The translations under genes were made by a program, and so were the position numbers. This document shows positions 22,373 through 29,532 of a stretch of DNA of 36,959 bases, piece after piece. Location: the NCBI GenBank assembly GCA_947463125.1, contig CANHQZ010000018.1, positions 1-36,959 of the forward strand, in the 5' to 3' direction. Within the stretch, counting starts at the first letter, position 1. Every line of letters begins with the position of its first letter. Below the pieces are notes generated by a model. That model was not told the origin of the DNA. It searched no databases and saw only the letters and a program-made list of their open reading frames with translations. This DNA comes from Flavobacteriales bacterium. Its GTDB lineage: Bacteria; Bacteroidota; Bacteroidia; NS11-12g; UBA955.

Positions 22373-24723
22373 TTTATCCTGCGGAATTTGAAACCATTAT
22401 TGGCTTTGACCGCATTCGCGAAGCCCTGAAACAACGTTGTCGCTTTGTTTCTTCCGCTGCACGTGTCTCTGTTATGAGAATGCTAAACGATGTTTCAGCA
22501 ATCAGGGAGCAATTTGACCAAACCGATCAGTGGCGGCTGTTCACCGAAAAACACCCCGCTGCAATCCCATTCGAGGGTAGTGAGGATTTGATGCAAGGCC
22601 TTGTAGTCCTCTCTGTGCAGAATGCTTTTTTTTCAGAGGAGGATCTTTTTGCCCTGAGCAAAACCCTGCAGAATTATTTAAGGACTTCTGCTGTGCTGAG
22701 AAAATTCAGTGCGGATTACCCCTTACTGTATGCGCTTTTGGGTGAAGAAGAAGGGTTGCTGGCGGTTGTGCGCAGTATTGATGCCGTGCTGAGTGAAAAA
22801 GGGCAGCTGAAACCCAACGCCTCCGTGCCTTTTGCGAAGCTGAGCACCGATATTGAGCGTATAGAAAAGGAAGTACGTAACCAAGTCAAACAGATCTTTA
22901 AACAGTGGCGCGATGCAGGATACACGGCCGATGCAGAGCTTACCGTGCGGGAAGAGCGCATCGTGATTCCGGTTAAGGCCGAACACAAGCGCCGGGTTAA
23001 CGGTTTCGTGAAAGACATAAGTGCCACAGGCCAGGTACTTTTTGTGGAACCGGTTGAGAGCCTCGAACTGAATAATCGCCTGAAAGAACTGTATGCTGAG
23101 CGCCGGAGAGAGCGTGAGCGCATATTGCTGAAAACGACGGATGCTATAAGGCCTTATCAGGTTTCTTTACAATCGGTCATGCAATCACTGGTGAAAATGG
23201 ATTTGCTGGCGGCGAAGCTTTCCTATGCGGCAGCCGTGAATGCACAGCGTCCCATGCTTAGAGACGATGCGGTTTTGTTACTGAAAAAGGCAGTCAATCC
23301 ATTGCTCAAAACATCGAAAGTGGTACCCCTGGATTTGCAGTTGACCCGCGAAAACCGCTTTCTGGTAATTTCCGGTCCTAATGCCGGCGGTAAAAGTGTG
23401 GCACTAAAAACTGCCTTTTTGCTGCAATACATGGTGCAGCATGGGTTGTTCATACCAGCGTCGCCGGACAGTGAATGCGGCGTATTTTCGGGCATGATGA
23501 TCGATTGCGGAGATGGGCAAAGCATGGATTCGGGACTGAGTACATTCAGTGCGCATTTGGCTCATCTGAAAGCCATGACCGATGCTGCAAAGCCGGGCAT
23601 GTTGCTGGGTGTGGATGAAATCGGCGATGGCACAGATCCAAGATTTGGCGGCCCTATTGCACGCGTAATTCTGGATCAGCTGCTGAAAAAAGGGGCCAGT
23701 GCCATTGTAACTACACACTTCAGCAGTGTAAAGGAGTGGGCTGGACAAACAGAAGGTGTCCAAAACGCAGGCATGGCCTACGATTTGCAAAATCTGCAGC
23801 CTTTATACCGCATGATTCCCGGTAAGCCCGGCAGTTCCTTTGCGTTGCAGTTACTGAAGAAAACCGGGTTTTCGGATAAGATTATTCAAGAAATAGAGGG
23901 TCTCGGTGGAGAAGAAAGCCGCAAAACCGAACATTTACTGGTGGAACTGGAACAACAGCAGGCAAAACTGCAGCAACTGTTGACAGAAAATGAGCAGAAG
24001 GAAAAGCATTTGCAATTGCTGCTGGAAGAATATCATGCACTCAAGCAAAAGATTGAAGGCAGGCGTCGCGAAATGCTTGATCAGGCCAAAGTAAAGGCAG
24101 GCAGGATGCTGGATGAAGCGAACAAACAGATTGAAATGACCATCAGGGTTATTCGTGAGCACAAGGCTGACAAAGTGAAAACGCAGGAAGTGCGCGGAAA
24201 ACTGAACCGTTTCAGAGAGCAGATTAAAACGGAGACCGTGCCCGAAGAAAAACCCGTCAGACCGCCTGTGTCCGTGAAATGGCTGCCGGGCATGCCCGTA
24301 AAAAGCCTGCAGAACGGCGCAGTGGGAGAGGTGCTGGAAGTGAAAAAAGATAAACTGAAAGTGGCACTGGGGCTGGTGCAGGTGTGGCTACCTTTGAACG
24401 AAGTGGAGCCTGCCGAAAAACAAAAGACGGGTAAACAATCGGCTACCAAAGGGTATAATTGGGTAGAGCGAAATGCAACATTCAATCCGCGGCTTGATTT
24501 ACGAGGTGAAAGGGAAGAGGATGCGCTTAAAAAGGTGGCTATTTGGATGGATGAGGCCTATGCCTTGGGGCAGTTTAATTTAAAGATTATTCACGGCCGC
24601 GGGGATGGTATTTTGCGCAAATCGTTGCGACAGTATTTGAAAACCGTGAATTATGTGCGCAGTTATCACAGCGAGCAGGAAGAGCAGGGTGGTGATGGCT
24701 GCACGGTCATTACACTGATGTGA
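22369..24723 (+). CDS. mutS2: MutS2 family ATPase with C-terminal Smr nuclease domain
   Basis: 784 aa, normal for MutS2. Start GTG 22369. MutS core and clamp helices (about 1-310), ATPase with Walker A SGPNAGGKS near 334-341 and Walker B GVDEIGDGTDPR near 414-425, a long coiled coil (about 510-630, rich in Gln/Glu/Lys), a KOW-like segment, and a Smr domain from about 708 (LDLRGEREEDAL ... IIHGRGDGILRKSLRQYL). The LDLRG and HGxGxG motifs are intact. MutS2 lacks the mismatch-reading domain; known roles are suppression of recombination and rescue of collided ribosomes. It is translationally coupled to the DUF4296 lipoprotein. Confidence 0.93.
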   Translation: MIYPAEFETIIGFDRIREALKQRCRFVSSAARVSVMRMLNDVSAIREQFDQTDQWRLFTEKHPAAIPFEGSEDLMQGLVVLSVQNAFFSEEDLFALSKTLQNYLRTSAVLRKFSADYPLLYALLGEEEGLLAVVRSIDAVLSEKGQLKPNASVPFAKLSTDIERIEKEVRNQVKQIFKQWRDAGYTADAELTVREERIVIPVKAEHKRRVNGFVKDISATGQVLFVEPVESLELNNRLKELYAERRRERERILLKTTDAIRPYQVSLQSVMQSLVKMDLLAAKLSYAAAVNAQRPMLRDDAVLLLKKAVNPLLKTSKVVPLDLQLTRENRFLVISGPNAGGKSVALKTAFLLQYMVQHGLFIPASPDSECGVFSGMMIDCGDGQSMDSGLSTFSAHLAHLKAMTDAAKPGMLLGVDEIGDGTDPRFGGPIARVILDQLLKKGASAIVTTHFSSVKEWAGQTEGVQNAGMAYDLQNLQPLYRMIPGKPGSSFALQLLKKTGFSDKIIQEIEGLGGEESRKTEHLLVELEQQQAKLQQLLTENEQKEKHLQLLLEEYHALKQKIEGRRREMLDQAKVKAGRMLDEANKQIEMTIRVIREHKADKVKTQEVRGKLNRFREQIKTETVPEEKPVRPPVSVKWLPGMPVKSLQNGAVGEVLEVKKDKLKVALGLVQVWLPLNEVEPAEKQKTGKQSATKGYNWVERNATFNPRLDLRGEREEDALKKVAIWMDEAYALGQFNLKIIHGRGDGILRKSLRQYLKTVNYVRSYHSEQEEQGGDGCTVITLM

Positions 24724-24753
24724 TTGAACGGTTCGGAATTGTCATTATGACCT

Positions 24754-24761
24754 TATATTTG
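24754..24761 (+). promoter_or_regulatory. -7 box (TATATTTG) for folD-queE
   Basis: TATATTTG fits TAnnTTTG and is 7 nt before the folD ATG at 24769. An out-of-frame ATG lies at 24764. The leader would be nearly absent. Confidence 0.5.
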
Positions 24762-24768
24762 CCATGCT

Positions 24769-25662
24769 ATGGCAACTATAATCGATGGAAGGGTCGTTTC
24801 GGCGAGTATTCGCGAATCCCTTTCCAGGGAAGTACAAACCCTTGTTTCGCAGGGGCTCAGGCCGCCACACCTGGTTGCAATACTGGTGGGGAATGACGGC
24901 GGCAGCCAGACCTATGTCGGCGCCAAGGAGAAAGCCTGTCATGAAGTAGGTTTTCTGGGCACTGTCATTCGTTATCCGGATACAGTAACCGAAGAAGAAT
25001 TGTTGGAGAAAGTGAATGAAATTAACCACAACGATCAAATTGACGGGTTGATTGTGCAGTTGCCTTTGCCCAAACATATTAATGAAAACCGCGTTACGCT
25101 TGCCATAGCGCCGGAAAAGGACGTGGATGGTTTTCACGATGTGAATATGGGACGGCTCACCAAAGGCGCCGACGGCATAAAGCCGGCAACACCTTATGGC
25201 ATAACCCTGATGCTCAAACATTACGGTATTCCCACAGAGGGAAAACATGTGGTTGTGATTGGTCGCAGCAATATCGTGGGAAGACCTATGAGCATTTTGC
25301 TTTCCAATCCCGGAGAAACCGGTAATGCAACGGTAACCGTTTGTCACAGCCGCACACCCAATCTTTCCTGGTTTACCCAACATGCTGATATTATTGTAGC
25401 CGCGCTGGGCAAGCCCGGTTTTCTGACAGGAGATATGGTGAAGGAAGGCTGCGTGGTTATTGATGTGGGAACCACCCGCGTGGACGATCCCACCAAAAAA
25501 GCCGGCTGGCGGCTGTGCGGCGATGTGGATTTTGCATCCGTAGAGCCAAAAGCATCAGCCATTACCCCGGTTCCGGGGGGTGTAGGTCCTATGACCATCG
25601 CCGGATTGCTTGTGAATACATTAAAAGCCAGAAAAGCCTCAATTGAAGCCCATACAGCCTGA
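24769..25662 (+). CDS. folD: Bifunctional methylenetetrahydrofolate dehydrogenase/cyclohydrolase
   Basis: 297 aa cytosolic enzyme interconverting 5,10-methylene-THF, 5,10-methenyl-THF and 10-formyl-THF with NADP(H). Catalytic Tyr49 and Lys53 are in SQTYVGAKEKACHEVGF; other blocks are DGLIVQLPLPKH, EKDVDGFHDVNMG, the Rossmann motif VVIGRSNIVGRPM, and ITPVPGGVGPMTIA. The ATG at 24769 matches the usual MATIIDG opening. A queE start lies 10 bp beyond its stop on the same strand, so the two are likely co-transcribed; both use pterin/purine-derived chemistry but the link may be only positional. Confidence 0.96.
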   Translation: MATIIDGRVVSASIRESLSREVQTLVSQGLRPPHLVAILVGNDGGSQTYVGAKEKACHEVGFLGTVIRYPDTVTEEELLEKVNEINHNDQIDGLIVQLPLPKHINENRVTLAIAPEKDVDGFHDVNMGRLTKGADGIKPATPYGITLMLKHYGIPTEGKHVVVIGRSNIVGRPMSILLSNPGETGNATVTVCHSRTPNLSWFTQHADIIVAALGKPGFLTGDMVKEGCVVIDVGTTRVDDPTKKAGWRLCGDVDFASVEPKASAITPVPGGVGPMTIAGLLVNTLKARKASIEAHTA

Positions 25663-25672
25663 TCCCGTTCCA

Positions 25673-26266
25673 ATGTTGCCTGTCATGGAGCAGTTCTACA
25701 CCATTCAGGGTGAAGGACATTACGCAGGCACGGCCGCCTATTTTATTAGGCTCGGAGGCTGTGATGTGGGCTGTGTATGGTGCGATGTGAAGGAATCCTG
25801 GGATGCTGATGCGCATCCCAAAATTGCCATTGATATTCTGGCTGAAACCGCCGCGGCCTCCGGGGCGCCGTGTTGCGTAATTACCGGCGGAGAGCCTGCC
25901 ATGTATGACCTGACGCTGCTTACTCAGGCTCTTCATGAAAAAGGCATGCGCGTGCACATTGAGACTTCGGCCGCACACCCGCTGCAAGGCTCGTTTGACT
26001 GGGTTTGTATTTCTCCCAAAAAGTTCAAGTTTCCGCTTGAAACAGAAATGGGGAAGGCTCATGAGCTTAAAATCATTGTTTTTAACAAAAGCGATTTTGA
26101 CTGGGCGGAGCAATGGGCAAGCCTGGTTACCCTCGATTGTTTATGCCTGCTGCAGCCGGAATGGGATAAACGCAATGAAATTATGCCATTGATAGTGGAA
26201 TATGTGAAATCAAATCCGCGCTGGAAAATTTCTCTGCAAACACATAAATATATCGGTGTTCCCTAA
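25673..26266 (+). CDS. queE: 7-carboxy-7-deazaguanine synthase
   Basis: 197 aa from ATG 25673; an in-frame TTG at 25643 would add ten residues and overlap folD. Radical-SAM enzyme that rearranges 6-carboxytetrahydropterin into 7-carboxy-7-deazaguanine for queuosine synthesis. EQFYTIQGEGHYAG at the start (6-19), cluster motif CDVGCVWC with Cys30, Cys34, Cys37, then TGGEPAMYDL, HIETSAAHPL and CISPKKFK, and the end KISLQTHKYIGVP, all match QueE. The short form without an extra domain is typical for Bacteroidetes. No other queuosine gene is in the window. Confidence 0.93.
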   Translation: MLPVMEQFYTIQGEGHYAGTAAYFIRLGGCDVGCVWCDVKESWDADAHPKIAIDILAETAAASGAPCCVITGGEPAMYDLTLLTQALHEKGMRVHIETSAAHPLQGSFDWVCISPKKFKFPLETEMGKAHELKIIVFNKSDFDWAEQWASLVTLDCLCLLQPEWDKRNEIMPLIVEYVKSNPRWKISLQTHKYIGVP

Positions 26267-26336
26267 CGTTTTCCATTTTACAGGCCAAACGTGTTTGTTG
26301 TGTGAAAATTGAACCGGAGTAGTGTCAAACCTGTAT

Positions 26337-26344
26337 TAAATTTG
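26337..26344 (+). promoter_or_regulatory. -7 box (TAAATTTG) for the serine hydrolase
   Basis: TAAATTTG fits TAnnTTTG and is 4 nt before the ATG at 26349, so either the mRNA is leaderless or the real start is ATG 26376. The 82-bp gap 26267-26348 shows nothing else but a short CAAAC-GT-GTTTG palindrome (26286-26297). Confidence 0.45.
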
Positions 26345-26348
26345 TGAT

Positions 26349-27458
26349 ATGCGATTTTGGGGATGGATTAGGGTTATGCTTTGTTACTGGGTGCTGACAG
26401 CATTCACAGTACCAAACCCCGGTCCCATTCCGTCCAAATACTATGACTTGTCACGATACACGCGCTTTTCCGACAGCACAGAAAAGAAGATCGCTTCCTT
26501 TTTTCAGTATCACCACAGAACAGGGATTTTTAACGGAACCTACTTTTTCTTTCGCAACGACAGCATTACACAGGGGGCACTGGGCTATGCTAATTTCGGC
26601 AAACCCGATACACTCATAAACGATGATCTATTTCAGCTGGCTTCGGTAAGCAAAACCATCACAGGCATAGCGGTTATGATGCTTCAGCAGGATGGATTGC
26701 TGTTGATTGATGACAGTGTGCACTGGTATATTCCGGAATTAACCCGACGCAATCTCACCATTCGAAATCTGCTTTGCCACATGAGTGGCTTACCTGATTA
26801 TTTTTATTTCTCATCCTATTTGTGGCCAAATCAGTCGGCACACATGAAGAACTCGGATGTTGTCATTCAGTTGAATCAGCAGCCGGAAAGAAATTTTGGC
26901 GAGCCCGGTACATACTATTCCTACTGCAATACCAACTATGCGTTGCTGGCGTATATCGTGGAGCGATTGTCAGGTATGGATTTCAGGCAATATGCCCGTA
27001 AAAATATTTTTGAGCCCAGTGGCATGAAATATTCGCATATCTGCAATCATGATTCGGTGCCGCTATTTAATTATCCGGTGCAGGGATACGACAAAAGACG
27101 GGTGTTTTCAGATATTCCCCACAACGGCACTACCGGAGATAAAGGGGTGTACTCCAACGGGATAGAGATGTTTTTTCTGGATCGTGCTCTAAGGAGCAAT
27201 TTTTTACTGAACCAAAGCAGCAAAGAATTGATGTGGACACCGCAGGTGCAGGTTTCTGCCGACGGAGCCGGTTACGCACTGGGCTGGAGGGTTAAGGTCA
27301 TTAACGGACAAAAGTGGGTCTTTCACAACGGCTGGTGGAAGGGCTTTCGAACGTATTTCTGGCGCTGTCTGGATGAAGACAAGTGCTTTGTGGTGCTCAC
27401 AAACCATGTTTACGGGCCGTTCTTACGGACGGTGGATATGGTGGGCTTGCTGGATTGA
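26349..27458 (+). CDS. Exported serine hydrolase, class C beta-lactamase-like fold
   Basis: 369 aa. An N-terminal hydrophobic segment (about 3-20) indicates export. The SxxK motif is Ser99-Val-Ser-Lys102 (FQLASVSKTITG), the YxN motif is Tyr192-Cys-Asn194 in a YSYCNTNYALLAYIVERLSG context, and an HNG triad box (FHNGWWKGF) occurs near 325, so all three active-site elements are present. DNAs of this family encode esterases, D-amino peptidases or PBP-like enzymes; the substrate cannot be told. ATG 26376 (residue 10) is an alternative start in view of the promoter position. The stop is 38 bp from the convergent SRPBCC gene. Confidence 0.85.
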   Translation: MRFWGWIRVMLCYWVLTAFTVPNPGPIPSKYYDLSRYTRFSDSTEKKIASFFQYHHRTGIFNGTYFFFRNDSITQGALGYANFGKPDTLINDDLFQLASVSKTITGIAVMMLQQDGLLLIDDSVHWYIPELTRRNLTIRNLLCHMSGLPDYFYFSSYLWPNQSAHMKNSDVVIQLNQQPERNFGEPGTYYSYCNTNYALLAYIVERLSGMDFRQYARKNIFEPSGMKYSHICNHDSVPLFNYPVQGYDKRRVFSDIPHNGTTGDKGVYSNGIEMFFLDRALRSNFLLNQSSKELMWTPQVQVSADGAGYALGWRVKVINGQKWVFHNGWWKGFRTYFWRCLDEDKCFVVLTNHVYGPFLRTVDMVGLLD

Positions 27459-27496
27459 GGCGCTTGTTATTGTTGACAGATTGTAATCCAACCCGT

Positions 27497-27874
27497 TCAC
27501 TCAAAAAAATCCATGAGAGAAGCCATGTAGGTATCATCCCAGCCTGTGGTAATGTCTTCCCAGGCTTCTTCCGGTATATTGGTATGGCGAACTTCCACAC
27601 TACAACCTTTTTTATGTGGATGCAGCTTGATGGTTACTTCACTGGGTAATTCCAGGTGTCCAAAATCCCAGTGCTGCACAATTTTATGGTTGGGTTCAAA
27701 GGTGATATTGATGCCTGTAATACTTCCGTCAAAAAGACTAAAAGTTGTTCCGGGTTCTGTTCCCATTTCGATGTTTTCTCCCGCCCAAAGTGATAAACTG
27801 GGAGCATAGGTTAGGGCCATGTAAACTTCTTCAGGCGGTGCAGGTATGGTGTAGTATTTTTTAAAATCAGGCAT
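27497..27874 (-). CDS. SRPBCC/AHSA1-like domain protein
   Basis: 125 aa single-domain protein. The opening KKYYTIPAPPEEVYMALTYA with SLSLWAG, the central HWDFGHLE and EVTIKLHPHKKGCSVEV, and the ending WEDITTGWDDTYMASLMDFFE follow the START-like fold of Activator-of-Hsp90-homologue (AHSA1) domain proteins: a curved sheet around a long C-terminal helix, able to hold a hydrophobic ligand. Ligand and role are unknown. Its ATG shares one base with the TAA of the upstream T9SS protein (TAATG), so it is the last gene of a coupled minus-strand run. Confidence 0.8.
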   Translation of the reverse strand: MPDFKKYYTIPAPPEEVYMALTYAPSLSLWAGENIEMGTEPGTTFSLFDGSITGINITFEPNHKIVQHWDFGHLELPSEVTIKLHPHKKGCSVEVRHTNIPEEAWEDITTGWDDTYMASLMDFFE

Positions 27875-28851
27875 TATCGTATTATTTCTATAATATGGCT
27901 GCTTGTACTGTAGTTATTACTAAAAACAAGGCAATACATACCGGTAGGTTGGTCAATTTTAAGGGTGTTTTCGCCTTTTTGTATATTCCAGGATACAATT
28001 TTGCTGCCTGAAATATCATACAATGTGGCCAATGATTGTCCTTCTGTGTATACATTCATAAAGTTGCCGTATAATGGATTGGGCCCTAATTTTATGGACA
28101 AGTCCAACCGGGAATTGTTTTTCTTAATAGACGCTTTGGCATGAATTACACCCACCGCATCCAGGTCAAATCCACCCGATGAAAACCGGGTTGGCCATGG
28201 ATCATTTATTTTATTTTCTTTCGAATCCCTGGATGCAAATGTTGGCTGCATGCTTCCCGTTACATCTTTGATTCGGACATGGGTTATGGACGAAATATTA
28301 ATTCCCAGCGAATCTTTCAATTCCTCCAGATCGAAGGGCGTGCCGAATCCCACGCGGTATTTGCCCGCAAGATTGTTTATTCTCTCAGGAAACGTATATC
28401 CAAAAGCGCCGGTCTGCATTGTAGTATCGGTGAGGCTTATGGCCGGAAACCGAACGAATTTTTTGCCATCGCTGCTTACTTCCACAAAAGCCAGTTCAAG
28501 GAAAGTGTCCAGAAAGCTGTTTTCAAAAACGGCAAAATCCCAGCCGGGGCCATTGGTAACCGGTGATTCAAATGTGAGTGTGGCAGTGCCGCCGTCGCCC
28601 AGGCTCACAATGCCGTTTTGCAGGGCCGCACCTACAGCGGACTGCGCTGAACCGGCATCGGCATAGCCACTGTCGGGCTGGGAGATATCGCGGAACCCCC
28701 TTACTATTTCACAACTTTTTGCCCAGGCGATGAAGCACGCACTGTCATGCTTTATCGCAGTACTTCCCGGTTTGCCCGCGGCAGCTGCGAATTGGGCGTT
28801 CGTATTGATTATAAAAAACAATGATGGAAGAAAGGCAGCAAGATTTTTCAC
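27874..28851 (-). CDS. T9SS type A-sorted surface protein
   Basis: 325 aa from GTG 28849-28851. Signal peptide 1-19 (ends NAQ). The middle domain (about 25-235) reads GKPGSTAIKHDSACFIAWA, SLGDGGTATLTFESPVTNG, FAVFENSFLDTFLELAFVEV, SSDGKKFVRFP and FDLDAVGVIHA, a conserved Bacteroidetes secreted domain without a function I can name. From memory, relatives sit beside TonB/cobalamin-type uptake genes, but no such gene adjoins this one. The tail (about 250-325) has LGPNPLYGNF, LYDISGSKIVSW and GMYCLVFSN, a T9SS type A sorting domain. GTGA overlap with the NTase gene upstream and a one-base overlap downstream indicate one operon. Confidence 0.78.
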   Translation of the reverse strand: MKNLAAFLPSLFFIINTNAQFAAAAGKPGSTAIKHDSACFIAWAKSCEIVRGFRDISQPDSGYADAGSAQSAVGAALQNGIVSLGDGGTATLTFESPVTNGPGWDFAVFENSFLDTFLELAFVEVSSDGKKFVRFPAISLTDTTMQTGAFGYTFPERINNLAGKYRVGFGTPFDLEELKDSLGINISSITHVRIKDVTGSMQPTFASRDSKENKINDPWPTRFSSGGFDLDAVGVIHAKASIKKNNSRLDLSIKLGPNPLYGNFMNVYTEGQSLATLYDISGSKIVSWNIQKGENTLKIDQPTGMYCLVFSNNYSTSSHIIEIIR

Positions 28852-29312
28852 GTGTCAGCGTTATTTTGAAGCCCCTCGATATCGGCAATGTCCTGTGCTC
28901 TTCCTGTCACTATTTTAGATTCTATCAAATGATTTTTATGTATGAAAGGTATGCTTAATTTGTCTATATCCACCATTGTTTTAACAGCCCATGCATTGTT
29001 CCATTCAACACCAGCTATATAAGTTAAAAAGTCAATCCTCGCCGGTTCTTCGCCCACATGAAATGCGAGGTGCGATTCGAAATCCAAAGATTCAAGATGT
29101 TGAATATCTGTGTACTCTATATCCATCCTGTTAAATACCTTTATTAATTTAGATTTATTAAAGTTATCAGGTTTGAGCCACAAATCTACATCGCCTGTAC
29201 TTCGACGATAGCCATAAAAGTTCACTGCAAATCCGCCAACGATAAGAAATTCAACATTTTCTTCCAGCAGCAAATTCAGAACTTCAATATGTTCATCCTG
29301 AAAAATATTCAT
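28848..29312 (-). CDS. Nucleotidyltransferase-fold protein (DUF6036/AbiEii-like)
   Basis: 154 aa from ATG 29310-29312. NTase core: FLIVGGFAVNFYGYRRSTGD with GG at 26-27 and the metal-binding Asp41-Val-Asp43, and a third carboxylate Asp94 in ARIDFLTYI, so the active-site triad looks intact. The rest is helical. Such minimal NTases include toxin-antitoxin (MNT, AbiEii) and DUF6036 proteins that transfer nucleotides to tRNA, protein or small molecules; the acceptor is unknown. It overlaps the small upstream ORF by 20 bp and the downstream T9SS gene by 4 bp. Local DNA is more AT-rich than the flanks, suggesting acquisition. Confidence 0.78.
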   Translation of the reverse strand: MNIFQDEHIEVLNLLLEENVEFLIVGGFAVNFYGYRRSTGDVDLWLKPDNFNKSKLIKVFNRMDIEYTDIQHLESLDFESHLAFHVGEEPARIDFLTYIAGVEWNNAWAVKTMVDIDKLSIPFIHKNHLIESKIVTGRAQDIADIEGLQNNADT

Positions 29313-29493
29313 TAAATACAATCCTTTTTTGGGATATTTTATTTTTATTTTGGTGAATTTCTTTACTATAAACCCTCTCAATATCCCTGCGCAACTGCAA
29401 CAATCTTTCAACAGGTGTCAAGCGCCGGAACTCAGCTTGTGTAAGTTTTGCCTGATTGTCAAAGTCGCTGAATATGATTCTTTTTTTTGCCAA
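29293..29493 (-). CDS. Small conserved-type partner of the nucleotidyltransferase
   Basis: 66 aa, start TTG 29491-29493 (MAKKRIIFSDF opening), 5 nt after a strong TAACTTTG box. It is charged and helical, with FRRLTPVERLLQLRRDIERV as the main helix, and ends in FNEYFSG. No family is recognised for certain. Small genes with an LTPVERL-type helix precede nucleotidyltransferase genes in other Bacteroidetes, from memory. The 20-bp overlap with the NTase frame, a shared promoter and the AT-rich composition favour a two-gene module, with this product as the likely regulatory or antitoxin partner. That role is inference. Confidence 0.6.
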   Translation of the reverse strand: MAKKRIIFSDFDNQAKLTQAEFRRLTPVERLLQLRRDIERVYSKEIHQNKNKISQKRIVFNEYFSG

Positions 29494-29498
29494 TGTAA

Positions 29499-29506
29499 CA
29501 AAGTTA
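29499..29506 (-). promoter_or_regulatory. -7 box (TAACTTTG) for the NTase module / surface-protein operon
   Basis: On the minus strand TAACTTTG fits TAnnTTTG; the TTG start codon is 5 nt downstream, so the mRNA would be leaderless or nearly so. It probably drives all four overlapping genes down to 27497. Confidence 0.5.
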
Positions 29507-29532
29507 AATCATTTAACCTGTTTTAGGATTAA

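Noticed and set aside
26286-26297. CAAAC-GT-GTTTG as a terminator after queE
   Set aside because: A two-base loop cannot close a hairpin and no T-run follows; probably chance.
27459-27496. Terminator in the 38-bp gap between the serine hydrolase and SRPBCC genes
   Set aside because: No stem of useful length was found in either direction.
28218-28240. tRNA T-arm-like string TTCGAATCCC
   Set aside because: It lies within the T9SS protein gene and no acceptor or anticodon stems surround it.
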